Below are positions 53,389 to 62,453 of a DNA stretch of 64,000 bases, one piece after another. Numbering within the stretch: position 1 is the stretch's first letter; each line of letters starts with the position of its first letter. Source of the stretch: Domibacillus antri (GTDB lineage: Bacteria > Bacillota > Bacilli > Bacillales > Domibacillaceae); NCBI RefSeq assembly GCF_001936625.1, contig NZ_MSDU01000003.1, positions 124,001 through 188,000 of the forward strand, in the 5' to 3' direction. Under the pieces are notes generated by a model. That model worked only from the letters and a program-made list of their open reading frames with translations, searched no databases and was not told where the DNA came from. Position numbers and translations under genes: made by a program.

Positions 53389-53800
53389 AGTCTTTTCGTC
53401 TTCCATGATATGTTTGCTGATGCTGCTCTTTTCTGGCGCGGTCAAATTCCTGTTCGCGCTCAAGAATTTTTAAGTCATTTTCAAATTCATCAACGCAACT
53501 GTTGCACATTTTGCCTTTTTGAATAATCGTGCCGCAGCGGTCACACGGGTAGCCGAGGTTCGGAAACTGGGCAGCCTGCAGACGGCCTTTTTTGACCCAT
53601 CTATGAATCATTTCTTCTGTCGCCCCGCTTATTTCAACGATGCGCTCGAGAGTAGCTGCACGGTTTTCACGCTTGCGTAAAAACGTATACGCTTTTTGAT
53701 ACATTTCTTCTTCAGAACGGGAACATTTCGGGCATACTTCACGAAACGCATTACTCATATAAAGCTCGCCGCAGCGCGGGCAATCAACCACTTCATTCAT
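53387..53800 (-). CDS. yvyF: Flagellar operon protein YvyF
   Basis: A 137-residue protein with two zinc ribbons, CPRCGELY...CPKC (about 7-30) and CDRCG...MCNSC (about 90-108), around a helix-turn-helix-like middle (ATLERIVEISGATEEMIHRWVKKGRLQ). It matches the YvyF family located between comF and flgM. ATG 53800 has GAGGTGA six bases ahead. It may be a regulator; function is not established. Confidence 0.88.
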   Translation of the reverse strand: MNEVVDCPRCGELYMSNAFREVCPKCSRSEEEMYQKAYTFLRKRENRAATLERIVEISGATEEMIHRWVKKGRLQAAQFPNLGYPCDRCGTIIQKGKMCNSCVDEFENDLKILEREQEFDRARKEQHQQTYHGRRKD

Positions 53801-53858
53801 GCCATTCACCTCGTGTCTGTTTCTGTTAGTCCTATTTTCATAGGGAACAGCTGAAATG

Positions 53859-54521
53859 TCAAGCACCGCTTCGGGCAATGGTCACACTTTTCACTGTTGA
53901 CGCCCCCGCCTCTCCAAGCGCTTCCGCCACCCGCCGGATCGTCGCACCTGTCGTATAAATATCATCAATTACGAGCACCGATTTTCCTCCTGCATCCCCA
54001 ACCGGATAAAACGTCTGCTCCGAATTGATCCGTTCCAACCGCGATTTTTTCGACTGCTTTTCTGATTCCATTCTCCCAATAAGCGGAATAGACGAAAGGC
54101 CGGCTGCTTCAATCAGAGCTTCCGACTGATTAAATCGGCGTTCAAAAAGTCTCGACGGCGGCAGCGGCACCGCGCAAATGAGGTCACATGCCGCTTCTTT
54201 CGCCGCTCGGCGCACATCTTCCGCAAAAATGGCGGCGAGTGCGTAATCTCCTCGGTACTTAAAACGGGCAATCAGCTCCTTCATCGCATCGTTATACGAA
54301 TAAAGCGATATATTGCCCGCAAACAGACTCTCCCCCCACTCCCTGCATTCTAAACAAAGTCCGTCTTCCTCCATCGGCCGCGAACACCAGCGGCAGGACG
54401 GACCAGTTATTTTCTCTAACTTTCCCAAACACCTCGGACAAAGAACGGGGGCTTTCGCTCCGAAAAACGGGAGCCATGATTCCATTTCTGTCTCATTTTC
54501 GCACAATAGACACTGCTTCAT
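53859..54521 (-). CDS. comFC: Competence protein ComFC
   Basis: A 220-residue amidophosphoribosyltransferase-like protein. N-terminal zinc fingers (CLLCENE, CPRCLG, CRWC, CLEC) and a C-terminal PRTase motif SVLVIDDIYTTGAT (about 184-197). ComFC works with ComFA in uptake of transforming DNA. It overlaps comFA by four bases; comFB, present between them in B. subtilis, is missing. Confidence 0.93.
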   Translation of the reverse strand: MKQCLLCENETEMESWLPFFGAKAPVLCPRCLGKLEKITGPSCRWCSRPMEEDGLCLECREWGESLFAGNISLYSYNDAMKELIARFKYRGDYALAAIFAEDVRRAAKEAACDLICAVPLPPSRLFERRFNQSEALIEAAGLSSIPLIGRMESEKQSKKSRLERINSEQTFYPVGDAGGKSVLVIDDIYTTGATIRRVAEALGEAGASTVKSVTIARSGA

Positions 54522-55837
54522 CCGTCAATGAGCCCCCTTTCGATTCCGAGCCGGTTCATCTCCTTGATTTGCCGGATTGCCTTCATCATGGCATTTGTTT
54601 TTCCATAATGGAAGAAAACAATATCCCCTGTCGGCCAGCCGGCGCTGCGCCCGGCCCTGCCGGCAATTTGAACGAGTGCGCTTTCCGTAAAAACCGCGTC
54701 TTCCGCGCCGATCACGGCAACATCAATACCTGGGAAAGTGACGCCCCGTTCCAGAATCGTTGTCGACAGTAAAGCCGGTATTTCCCGCCGGCGCATCGCT
54801 TCGACTTTTTCTTTCCGGAGCGGGTCGGCCGCATGGACACTTTCAATGCGCGGATCTATTTCTTTAAACAGCGGCAATGCTTTTTCCATCGTATCGATAT
54901 GCGGATAAAAAAGCAGCAGCCGGCTGCCGGCGTCTAATTTTGTTTTTACCCATGAATGAACGGCAGATGGCAAAAGCGACTTTTTCCAGTTACCGCACCA
55001 TTTCGTTTTTGGCATTGGAAGCGGATGGCGGTGGTAGCGGGCAGGAATAATGGTGGCCTCCCGCTTGCCGGATTTTACTTCCGCCTGCCAGTCGGTATTT
55101 GGTGTGGCCGTTAAGTAAATGAGGGCAGAATCTGGCTTTCTCGCTTTTTGCACAGCAAATTGCAGGGATGAATTAAATGTATAAGGGAAGGCGTCGACTT
55201 CATCGACGATCATGACATTGAATGCATGATAAAAGCGGTAAAGCTGGTGGGTGGTCGTAATGACGAGCGGACTGTAAGTGTGGAGGTTGGGACTGCCGCC
55301 GTACAAGGCTGCAGGCGGTGTATCGGGAAACACACCGGCGAGACGCGGTGCGAGTTCGCGTACCACGTCGGCTCTCGGCGCGGCAATGCATACCCGTTTC
55401 CCGGCCGCAAGTGCAGATGAGATGCCATGGAACAATACTTCTGTTTTGCCGGCGCCTGCTACGGCCCAAACAAGATGTTCATTTAAATGGACTATGGCGC
55501 GTTCGACGTTACTCGAAGCGATTCTTTGACCGTCTGAAAGAGTGCCTGTCCAATGCATTGTCCCGGCATTTTCGGGATGTTTTGGCGGCGGGCCGATCCA
55601 GCGGTACAAGATGGTGCAGGAAGATATTTTGCCCATTTGGATACAATGTCGGCAATATAGGCATAATTGGCTGCACCGGGCGCAGTGGTGGGAGGAGAAA
55701 TTTGTGGTGTTGTTGCATCGGCGGCAGCGGGGCTGTCCATTGTCCATGTGTATGGCGGGACGGGTGGCGATGTGTTCATCCGGGAGAGTCGGAATTTCTT
55801 CATCAATGAGTTCTCTTCCGGCAAAATAAGCATTCAT
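54518..55837 (-). CDS. comFA: DNA uptake ATPase ComFA
   Basis: A 439-residue helicase-like ATPase. A four-cysteine zinc finger (CRRCNN...CARC, CLYCRHC) occupies about residues 35-70; Walker A is WAVAGAGKTEV, the DEAD-box is IVDEVDAFPY, and motif VI is QIAGRAGR. It drives single-stranded DNA through ComEC. ATG 55837 is chosen because AAAGGAAGTG is eight bases ahead; an ATG seven codons upstream lacks a site. A convincing ComK box was not found upstream. Confidence 0.93.
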   Translation of the reverse strand: MNAYFAGRELIDEEIPTLPDEHIATRPAIHMDNGQPRCRRCNNTTNFSSHHCARCSQLCLYCRHCIQMGKISSCTILYRWIGPPPKHPENAGTMHWTGTLSDGQRIASSNVERAIVHLNEHLVWAVAGAGKTEVLFHGISSALAAGKRVCIAAPRADVVRELAPRLAGVFPDTPPAALYGGSPNLHTYSPLVITTTHQLYRFYHAFNVMIVDEVDAFPYTFNSSLQFAVQKARKPDSALIYLTATPNTDWQAEVKSGKREATIIPARYHRHPLPMPKTKWCGNWKKSLLPSAVHSWVKTKLDAGSRLLLFYPHIDTMEKALPLFKEIDPRIESVHAADPLRKEKVEAMRRREIPALLSTTILERGVTFPGIDVAVIGAEDAVFTESALVQIAGRAGRSAGWPTGDIVFFHYGKTNAMMKAIRQIKEMNRLGIERGLIDG

Positions 55838-55890
55838 TAAAATAACACTTCCTTTCATAACTTACTATAAATGGTTTTCTCTGAAAACAC

Positions 55891-55927
55891 AAAAAGAAAC
55901 CCGGCTCTATTCACCAGATTTCTTTTT
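55891..55927 (-). terminator. Intrinsic terminator of degV
   Basis: AAAAAGAAA/TTTCTTTTT stem extended by CC-G/C-GG pairs, with a T tail, overlapping the degV stop. Confidence 0.75.
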
Positions 55928-56761
55928 CGTCCATCCCATGGCGAGCGCCCCTTCACCTAGATGGGTGCCGATGACCGGACCAAAGTGGCTGATGCCGAAT
56001 TCGGCGTTCGGGAATCGTTTTTTCAATTCGATCATCCAATCACGGGCGGCGTCTTCCCGGTTGGCGTGAATGATGACAGCCTGCAATTTACTGCCTTTTT
56101 TGTATTCTTCTTCAAATAAGTCACCAATTCGTTTCAATGCTTTTTTGCTTGTCCGGATCTTTTCAAACGGAACGATGACTTTGTCTTCAAAGTGAAGGAT
56201 TGGCTTCACCTGCAGCAAGCCGCCGATGAGCGCCTGGGCACTGCTCAGTCTGCCGCCGCGCTTTAAATGGTTCAAGTCGTCCACCATAAAATAAGCGCGC
56301 GTCCAGCGTTTCATTTCCGTCAGTTCTGCTATAATTTCATCCGGTGTTTTTCCCTGCTTCGCCATTTCAGCCGCACGCAGCACGTAGAATCCTTGCGGCG
56401 CACAGCTCAATTCGGTATCGAAAGAATACACATCCAGACCTTCCACCATTTCGGCGGCTGTCATTGACGATTGGTACGTGCCGCTGATGCCGCTTGATAA
56501 ATAGATGCCAACAACTGCATCGTAATCGCGGGCAATCTTCTCGTACATTTCGACAAAATGGCCTATAACCGGCTGTGACGTAGTCGGAAGTTTTCCGCCG
56601 CCGCTCACTTTTTCGTAAAATTCATTTGTCGTGATATCGAATTCTTCACGGTAAGCATCCTCGCCAAAAATCACGCTGAGCGGGATCATAAATATGTTCA
56701 GTTCATCGCGCAGCTCTTTCGGAAGATAAGCCGTACTGTCTGTCAAAATTGCCGTCTTCAT
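55907..56761 (-). CDS. degV: DegV family fatty-acid-binding protein
   Basis: A 284-residue DegV/FakB-type protein: KTAILTDSTAYLP opening, GIYLSSGISGTYQS (about 86-99) and GPVIGTHLGEGALAMGW near the C-terminus, all fatty-acid-binding segments. FakB proteins present acyl chains to the FakA kinase. It lies between degSU and comF as in B. subtilis. The second ATG (56761) is better spaced from AAGGCAGGT than the first (56767). Confidence 0.9.
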   Translation of the reverse strand: MKTAILTDSTAYLPKELRDELNIFMIPLSVIFGEDAYREEFDITTNEFYEKVSGGGKLPTTSQPVIGHFVEMYEKIARDYDAVVGIYLSSGISGTYQSSMTAAEMVEGLDVYSFDTELSCAPQGFYVLRAAEMAKQGKTPDEIIAELTEMKRWTRAYFMVDDLNHLKRGGRLSSAQALIGGLLQVKPILHFEDKVIVPFEKIRTSKKALKRIGDLFEEEYKKGSKLQAVIIHANREDAARDWMIELKKRFPNAEFGISHFGPVIGTHLGEGALAMGWTKKKSGE

Positions 56762-56847
56762 CTCCATATACCTGCCTTATTTTTATTTATACTTTCCTTA
56801 TTTTATCTGAATACCTGTCTTTTTGCACTCCTTTTCAGTTAATATTA

Positions 56848-56931
56848 TAGGATCAAAGGCTAAGATCGCGACTTCCTGTCGCAACGCCTTCGTGACCCAC
56901 ATCACGTGGGCCCTAGGATCAAAGACTAAGA
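56848..56931 (+). repeat. Direct repeat pair upstream of the EamA gene
   Basis: TAGGATCAAAGGCTAAGA (56848-56865) recurs at 56914-56931 with one mismatch, period 66 bases. Between them are the hairpins GCGAC/GTCGC and CCCAC/GTGGG (CCCACATCACGTGGG). It looks like one and a bit units of an intergenic repeat element. Confidence 0.5.
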
Positions 56932-56963
56932 ACTTGGCGGCTTACAGCACAAGGAGGGATTTT

Positions 56964-57866
56964 TTGAAGGGTTTGTTGTTTGTTTTACTCGGGGCCTCTT
57001 TATGGGGAACGATCGGGTTGTTTGTACAAGGGCTTTACACATATGCCTTTACGCCAATTGATGTTGTAGCATTTCGTGTGCTCGGTTCGTCCCTTGTTCT
57101 TTTTCCGGTGATGGCGCTGTTTCGGCGGGACTGGCTGCGCGTTGATGTACGGGATTTGCCTTTTTTTGCAGGATGCGGCATTGTCAGTATTGCCTTTTTT
57201 AATTTATGTTTTTTCATTGTCATGGAGCAGGCCTCCAATTCACTTGCTGTCGTTCTCCTTTATACAGGACCGATTTTTGTCGTCCTGCTGTCGCGATTAT
57301 TTTTTGGAGAACCACTTACACGCGGGAAGGGGATAGCCCTTCTGCTGACTATCACCGGCTGCATGCTTGTTGTCGGACTCATTCCGTCAGGTGATGCTGC
57401 CTTGTCTGTCATAACGATCTTGATCGGACTGCTTTCGGGATTTTTTTATGCTCTTTATTCGATTTCCGGAAAATTTGTGGCAAATCGGTATCACTCAATT
57501 ACGATTACAGCATATTCAATGTTATTCGGCTCGTTATTTATCGTGCCTTTTTCCGGACTGTTACAAAAAAGCGCGATGATGTTTGAATTTGACGTCTGGC
57601 TGAACGGAGCCGGACTTGTCCTTTTTTCCACGATTCTGGCCTATGGATTTTATACGGCAGGTCTCGCGAAAATGGAATCCGGCCGGGCAGCCATTGCGGC
57701 AACTGCAGAACCGGTCGTCGCGATTTTAATCGGAATGTTTGTGTTTGGAGACATATTGACGGCCTGGCAGCTCGCCGGAATTGTCTGCATTCTGGCAGCC
57801 GTGCTGTTTACCATTGAAAGACAAAAATCCGCTGTTAAAAGGAAAGCGTTGTCTGATGAGCAGTGA
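56964..57866 (+). CDS. EamA/DMT superfamily transporter
   Basis: A 300-residue ten-span membrane protein with two EamA repeats (about 3-140 and 150-290); GLLFVLLGASLWGTIGLFV opens the first and LIGLLSGFFYALYSISGKF the second. Family members export metabolites or amino acids; the substrate is unknown. The frame is open 47 codons further upstream through repeat sequence, but the TTG at 56964 has AAGGAGGG seven bases ahead and gives the normal start. It reads on the plus strand, divergent from degV. Confidence 0.85.
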   Translation: MKGLLFVLLGASLWGTIGLFVQGLYTYAFTPIDVVAFRVLGSSLVLFPVMALFRRDWLRVDVRDLPFFAGCGIVSIAFFNLCFFIVMEQASNSLAVVLLYTGPIFVVLLSRLFFGEPLTRGKGIALLLTITGCMLVVGLIPSGDAALSVITILIGLLSGFFYALYSISGKFVANRYHSITITAYSMLFGSLFIVPFSGLLQKSAMMFEFDVWLNGAGLVLFSTILAYGFYTAGLAKMESGRAAIAATAEPVVAILIGMFVFGDILTAWQLAGIVCILAAVLFTIERQKSAVKRKALSDEQ

Positions 57867-57868
57867 AA

Positions 57869-57921
57869 AAAGGAAGAAGGAGCTGTCACAAAAACGAATC
57901 GAGAAAGCTCCTTCTTCCTTT
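57869..57921 (+). terminator. Long-stem terminator of the EamA gene
   Basis: AAAGGAAGAAGGAGCT pairs perfectly with AGCTCCTTCTTCCTTT (16 bp) across a 21-base loop, directly after the stop codon. Confidence 0.8.
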
Positions 57922-57964
57922 CTTAAGTCTGATTTTCTGATTTTGGGCCGGTTTTCTTCCTCTT

Positions 57965-58039
57965 TTGGCCGGATTTTCAATGAATCCGGCCTTCATGAAC
58001 CAGAATCCGGCTGTCATTTCGACAAACCGGCCTAAATGG
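57965..58039 (-). repeat. Dispersed palindromic repeat, copy C
   Basis: On the minus strand it begins CCATTTAGGCCGG and continues with AGCCGGATTC and GGCCGGATTC blocks, matching copy A (5769-5845, plus strand) over about 75 bases. An extra GGCCGGTTTTC half-unit adjoins at 57946-57957. It fills the gap between convergent genes. Confidence 0.6.
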
Positions 58040-58090
58040 TACATAATTCGTCCTTCCATCCACTTTTTTGAAACACGCCCGTTTTTACAT

Positions 58091-58860
58091 TTATTCAGCA
58101 AGCGTCCGGTAGGGCTGTTCAAGCATCGTTTTAACTGTCTGTAAAAAATCGGCTGCCGGTGCTCCGTCGATGGCGCGGTGATCGAATGTGAGACTGAGCG
58201 GCTGGATCATCCGCTTTTCTACATGGTCTCCAATAAATACCGCTTCCGGCATGACGCGGCCAACACCCAGAATGCCGATTTCAGGCGGATTCAGGACGGG
58301 TGTAAAATATTCCACATCATATTTTTCTAAGTTTGAGATGGTAAACGTTGAACCTTTTAATGATTCTGCCTGAACGCGCCCACTGCGAACTTCGTCTGCG
58401 TTTTCACGGATTCGTTTAGACAGCCCTTTTATCGTCAGACAGCACGCGTCATTAATAACCGGTACCATTAATCCGACGTCCAAAGCCACGGCAATGCCGA
58501 GATGAACACGTTCGTGAAAAGCAAGCCGTCCATTTTCAAGAGTCGCATTCATTTTCGGATGTTTTTTCAAAGAGGTAACAACAGTTTTTGCGACGAAATC
58601 CGTTAAGGTCAGTTTCACGCCGCGTTCCACGAGTGATGCATTCATTTTCTTGCGGATCGTCATTAAATTGTGACATCTGCTTTCATTGTCAATGTGAGCT
58701 GGGCGGTTGTCTGCAGGCTTTCAAACATGCGGTCTGCTGTTACCTTTCTCACGCCGGCGAGCGGTTTGCCTGATGCGGAAGAACGTGTTAACAAAGGTTC
58801 CACATCAGCTTTAGGGACAGGGCGGTACCTCATGAACTTATCATTTTTGATATTCGACAT
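58091..58860 (-). pseudogene. Lipoyl-less 2-oxoacid dehydrogenase E2 catalytic chain, split by a frameshift
   Basis: The first part starts at ATG 58860 (GGAGGTGG site upstream), reads RKVTADRMFESLQTTAQLTLTMKADV and stops at 58663. The second part starts there (TAATG overlap) and continues MTIRKKMNASLVERGVKLT to the intact acyltransferase motif DHRAIDGAPAADF. One added base near 58668 would join them into a 256-residue catalytic domain without lipoyl or E3-binding domains. It could be a pseudogene, a sequencing error, or two chains made by coupled re-initiation. No E1 or E3 genes are near. Confidence 0.75.
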
Positions 58861-58908
58861 AAATGACGCCACCTCCGCTTTACGAAAACGCTTACTTATA
58901 TTATATAT

Positions 58909-58935
58909 AAAAAATGGACATATTGTCCATTTTTT
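58909..58935. terminator. Bidirectional terminator between luxS and the E2 fragment
   Basis: AAAAAATGGACA/TGTCCATTTTTT, 12-bp perfect stem with a 3-base loop and T tracts on both strands. Confidence 0.85.
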
Positions 58936-58936
58936 A

Positions 58937-59401
58937 CTAAGCAAATATTTGCGTCCATTCATTTCGTTTGGCAAGCATAGTGCGGGCGATTTCTTTCGCA
59001 CCTTCAAGACTGTGGCTCGCCGCCCAGCCGCACTGTACTTCATTGCAGGCCGGCACTTCAGTGGCTTCCAGCACATCTTCTAATGTTTTTTCAATGATGT
59101 TCAATACGTCCTCGTAGTCGTCATGGTTGATGACGGCCATGTAGTAGCCTGTCTGGCAGCCCATTGGACTAATGTCCACGATTTTATCCGAATGATTGCG
59201 GCTAAATTCTGCCATCATATGCTCCAGTGAATGAAGGGACGGCATTTCCATATGCTCTTTGTTCGGCTGGCAAAAACGGATGTCATATTTCAAAATTTTA
59301 TCGCCGTTCAGCCCTTCTTTTATACCTGCAAGGCGTACGTACGGTGCTTTTACTTTCGTGTGGTCAAGGTTAAAGCTTTCTACATTCATCTCTTTTGTCA
59401 T
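58937..59401 (-). CDS. luxS: S-ribosylhomocysteine lyase LuxS
   Basis: A 154-residue LuxS. Metal ligands are in HSLEH (about residues 54-58) and in the C-terminal [11 protein letters not shown]; the catalytic cysteine is in [10 protein letters not shown]. It converts S-ribosylhomocysteine to homocysteine and the AI-2 precursor. AGAGG lies eight to nine bases before the ATG. It is monocistronic, with no pfs or cys genes adjacent. Confidence 0.96.
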   Translation of the reverse strand: MTKEMNVESFNLDHTKVKAPYVRLAGIKEGLNGDKILKYDIRFCQPNKEHMEMPSLHSLEHMMAEFSRNHSDKIVDISPMGCQTGYYMAVINHDDYEDVLNIIEKTLEDVLEATEVPACNEVQCGWAASHSLEGAKEIARTMLAKRNEWTQIFA

Positions 59402-59433
59402 GTTCGATTTCCTCTTTTCTTTTGATTATAAGA

Positions 59434-60039
59434 TCATTCCATCGCAAACAGAGAAATCTGTTTCCATCCGGCGTCTTCTTTTTTGAAAACCATAATCTGA
59501 CGCGTTGTCTGGCTGACTTCTTTGCCGGTGCTTAAATCTTTTGATGTCGATTCCATGTTCATAAACACGTTGGCCGTTTTCGTTTCATCCTCGTATTTAA
59601 TGATCATCGGATTGAGCGGTTTCATGGAAACGTCGAACGTATCAAATACTTTTTGGACGTATTGCTTTTCTTCCTCATAGTTAAATGATTCCGGTGTTTC
59701 AGAAATGGTCGACATGTATGCCTCCACATCTTTATTGTTGAATGATTCGACCTGCTTGTCCAAAACAGCTAAAATAGCGGCCTTTTCATCAGCGGGTACG
59801 TTTTCCGCTTCTTCAATCGGCGCTTTCCCCGTTTGTGTGCCCGCCTCATTATTAGTAGTTGATTTTTCATCGGCCGTTACACCTTCTGATTGATCATCAG
59901 ATGCTGTATGTGTGTCCTGCGTCATTGTGTTTGCCGGTTCCCCATCGTTCGTCGAGTTGGCCGAATTTGTTTGTTCATCGTCACCGCAGCCCGCAAGCAG
60001 TACGCCTATGATGAGCAATGCCGTTATCCATTTAGTCAA
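59434..60039 (-). CDS. Lipoprotein with NTF2-like domain
   Basis: A 201-residue secreted lipoprotein. Lipobox LLAGC at about residues 14-18, then a disordered Thr/Asn/Glu-rich linker (20-80), then an NTF2/SnoaL-like domain (about 85-201, ILAVLDKQVESFNNKDVEAYMSTI and QIMVFKKEDAGWKQISLF). Function unknown; such domains bind small hydrophobic ligands. The start is TTG with a weak AAAGGACG site. Confidence 0.75.
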   Translation of the reverse strand: MTKWITALLIIGVLLAGCGDDEQTNSANSTNDGEPANTMTQDTHTASDDQSEGVTADEKSTTNNEAGTQTGKAPIEEAENVPADEKAAILAVLDKQVESFNNKDVEAYMSTISETPESFNYEEEKQYVQKVFDTFDVSMKPLNPMIIKYEDETKTANVFMNMESTSKDLSTGKEVSQTTRQIMVFKKEDAGWKQISLFAME

Positions 60040-60081
60040 CGTTGTTGCACGTCCTTTCTTGGTCTACTTGTATTGTAAAAG

Positions 60082-60118
60082 AAAAACGGTCCGCGCTCAA
60101 CCGGCGCGAACCGTTTTT
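60082..60118 (-). terminator. Intrinsic terminator of the small Pro/Tyr-rich peptide gene
   Basis: AAAAACGGT-CGCG/CGCG-ACCGTTTTT stem, T tracts on both sides. Confidence 0.85.
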
Positions 60119-60127
60119 CCGATACAA

Positions 60128-60286
60128 TCAATAAAATGGCGGACGGCCATAAAAAAAGGGGCCCAGCAAACTGCCTGTCAATCCGCCAAAGAAACCGCCG
60201 ATTAACGGTCCCTGGTTATAAAATGGCGGGTACGGAGGACGGCCATAATAAAACGGCGGGCCGGGGCGGTGATAATAAGGACTCAC
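60128..60286 (-). CDS. Small Pro/Tyr/Gly-rich peptide
   Basis: A 52-residue peptide, SPYYHRPGPPFYYGRPPYPPFYNQ followed by a Gly/Leu/Phe segment GPLIGGFFGGLTGSLLGPFF that could insert in a membrane. I do not recognise a family; composition recalls spore coat or envelope peptides. The GTG start has AAGGGGGG seven bases ahead. The frame is open further upstream without a ribosome site. Confidence 0.65.
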   Translation of the reverse strand: MSPYYHRPGPPFYYGRPPYPPFYNQGPLIGGFFGGLTGSLLGPFFYGRPPFY

Positions 60287-60412
60287 GATATATTCCCCCC
60301 TTTTGAGTTCCCTCGTTCCATCATATGCACTTGAAAGAAACAGGGTGAGGGACACAAAGGCAATGCGGCATACCGCCGATTCGCCATTGATCCATATAAG
60401 GAGCCTTTATTT

Positions 60413-61093
60413 TTACCGCACTTCAACCCAACCTTTTTTAATAGCCGTTACAACGGCCTGCGTACGGTCGTTTACACTCATTTTCTGTAAAATGTTGCTG
60501 ACATGATTTTTGACCGTTTTTTCACTGATATACAGTGCTTCGCCAATGCCGCGGTTGCTTTTGCCGTCCGCGAGCAGCTGCAGTACTTCGCATTCGCGCC
60601 GCGTCAGTAAATGAAGCGGACGAACAACTTCCGATTGCTGGAATCCTTTCCCTTTTCCATCATCATTAGAAAGACGCCGGTAGTCTGCGATTAAATTGTG
60701 CGTGATGCGCGGGTGTAAATACGATCCGCCGTCAGCCACTACTTTGACCGCTTCCACAAGCTCCTCTGCATCCATTTCTTTCAATAAATAGCCAAGTGCG
60801 CCTGACTGAAGCGCATGTGTGACGTAGTTTTCATCATCATGAATCGATAAAATAATGACTTTTGTCTCAGGGTATTGATCAATTAAAGTTCGGGTCGCTT
60901 CCACGCCGTTTACTTCCGGCATATTGATATCCATAATCACAACGTCCGGTTCATACTGTTTAACAAGTGCAAGTGCTTCCGAACCGTCATCTCCTTCTGC
61001 AACCACCTCGAATGTTTCTTCAAAATCAAGAATTCGTTTTACTCCTTCACGGAATAGCTGATGGTCATCAATAATAATAATTTTCGTTGTCAT
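60413..61093 (-). CDS. degU: Response regulator DegU
   Basis: A 226-residue NarL/LuxR-type regulator. Receiver domain has phosphoacceptor D55 in VVIMDINMP; the C-terminal helix-turn-helix (about 160-222) reads [37 protein letters not shown]. DegU controls exoenzymes, competence and, through fla/che and flgM, motility. It is 14 bases after degS. Confidence 0.97.
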   Translation of the reverse strand: MTTKIIIIDDHQLFREGVKRILDFEETFEVVAEGDDGSEALALVKQYEPDVVIMDINMPEVNGVEATRTLIDQYPETKVIILSIHDDENYVTHALQSGALGYLLKEMDAEELVEAVKVVADGGSYLHPRITHNLIADYRRLSNDDGKGKGFQQSEVVRPLHLLTRRECEVLQLLADGKSNRGIGEALYISEKTVKNHVSNILQKMSVNDRTQAVVTAIKKGWVEVR

Positions 61094-61107
61094 CGTTTTT
61101 TCCCCCT

Positions 61108-62274
61108 CTAATTCAATGTCTGCTTCAGCACCGGCACGCTGATTAAGACAGCTGTGCCTTCTCCCGGCTTGGAATGAAGCGTAATATCGCCTTCAAGAAG
61201 CTCCACCCGCTCTTTCATTCCCATTATGCCAAATGAGCCGGATTTTGTTTCATTTACAGAAAACCCTTTTCCGTTATCCTTCACAACTGCCAATATATGG
61301 TCCTTCTTTATTTCCAGCTTTACTTGTATGCGTGATGCATCCGCATGTTTTAATGCATTTTGAACGGATTCTTGAATAAGACGGAACAGCGCTACTTCAA
61401 GTTTTGCCGGAAGGCGTTTATCCATTCCGATATTCGTAAATTCTATATCCGGCGCTCTTGAGTTGGATCGGTTATATTCACTGACAGTCGCTAAGTACTT
61501 TTTCAGTGTGGGAATTAGTCCTAAATCATCGAGCGCCATCGGACGAAGATCATAAATAATCCGCCGTACTTCATATAAAGCAGAACGCACCATTTTCTTT
61601 AAATCACGTATTTCTTTAAAGGCTTCCTCCACACCGCGTTCACGGTACAGCTTTTCAATTAAGTCCGAACGCATTAGCACATTTGCCATCATCTGCGCCG
61701 GCCCGTCGTGAATTTCACGGGAAAGCCGCTTCCGCTCTTCTTCCTGCGCTTCCATTACCTGTAATCCAAATGCCTGTTTAAGGCGGGCGTCTTTTAGCGC
61801 CTGTCCAAATTGTTTCATATCTTGAGTCAAATAATTCAACACAACGGCAGTCTGCGAAACAAGATGTTCCGCGCGCTCAATCGTCGTTTGCACTGACAAG
61901 AGACGACGGTCAAGATCATTACGCCGGTCAATGAGCTGCTTTTCATTTTGACGCAGAACAAGCAGCTTCATTTGCAAATCATGCGCTTTTTCATACGCTT
62001 CCCGCACCACTTCTTCCGAATAAACAGAAAAATTCTTACTGACTTCAGATAAACGGCGGCGGGCTATTTTTACTTTTCGTTCCAGTTCTTCCTGCTCAAT
62101 AATCGAAAAATGAATATGGCTTTTGACGAGTTCGAGCTCGGTCATCAGCGTTTCATAATCGGCTCTGCTTTGCTCGGCGATTGAAAAGATCTGATCTTTA
62201 CTTTGATCGACCGTTTCAACCATTTTATCAAGTATCGTATCAAGCAGTTTCGTCTCATCATTTCGTATCGACAT
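61108..62274 (-). CDS. degS: Sensor histidine kinase DegS
   Basis: A 388-residue cytoplasmic kinase (B. subtilis DegS is 385). A long coiled-coil sensor domain (about 1-180) is followed by the HisKA_3 motif [17 protein letters not shown] and an ATPase domain with [10 protein letters not shown] and [15 protein letters not shown]. It phosphorylates DegU. Confidence 0.97.
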   Translation of the reverse strand: MSIRNDETKLLDTILDKMVETVDQSKDQIFSIAEQSRADYETLMTELELVKSHIHFSIIEQEELERKVKIARRRLSEVSKNFSVYSEEVVREAYEKAHDLQMKLLVLRQNEKQLIDRRNDLDRRLLSVQTTIERAEHLVSQTAVVLNYLTQDMKQFGQALKDARLKQAFGLQVMEAQEEERKRLSREIHDGPAQMMANVLMRSDLIEKLYRERGVEEAFKEIRDLKKMVRSALYEVRRIIYDLRPMALDDLGLIPTLKKYLATVSEYNRSNSRAPDIEFTNIGMDKRLPAKLEVALFRLIQESVQNALKHADASRIQVKLEIKKDHILAVVKDNGKGFSVNETKSGSFGIMGMKERVELLEGDITLHSKPGEGTAVLISVPVLKQTLN

Positions 62275-62427
62275 AAACGATCCCTTCCCCGTTCTTTAAA
62301 TACCTGCCCGAAAGACACGGACTCTTTTACAGGATGCTGTATCTTTTGAAGGCGGAAAAAATACGCAGTTCTTTTTAATTGACTAAAAAAAGACCCGGTG
62401 AAAACCTCACACGGAAAGGACAATTTT

Positions 62428-62453
62428 ATTATAGCATTAGATTAAATGTCGAA
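62428..62453 (-). promoter_or_regulatory. Probable degS promoter with a 0A-box-like site
   Basis: A minus-strand -10 TATAAT (62428-62433) has no good -35, but TGTCGAA (62447-62453), a perfect Spo0A-box heptamer, overlaps the -35 position. The rest of 62275-62589 holds ATTAAC-AGTA-GTTAAT (62533-62548) and nothing else I recognise. Confidence 0.35.

Noticed and set aside
55838-55900. ComK box upstream of comFA
   Set aside because: Only partial AAAA...TTT matches were seen; neither the spacing nor paired boxes fit.
56823-56963. Upstream extension of the EamA transporter by 47 residues
   Set aside because: The extension is translated repeat sequence without a ribosome site; the TTG at 56964 has AAGGAGGG in the right place and matches the normal family start.
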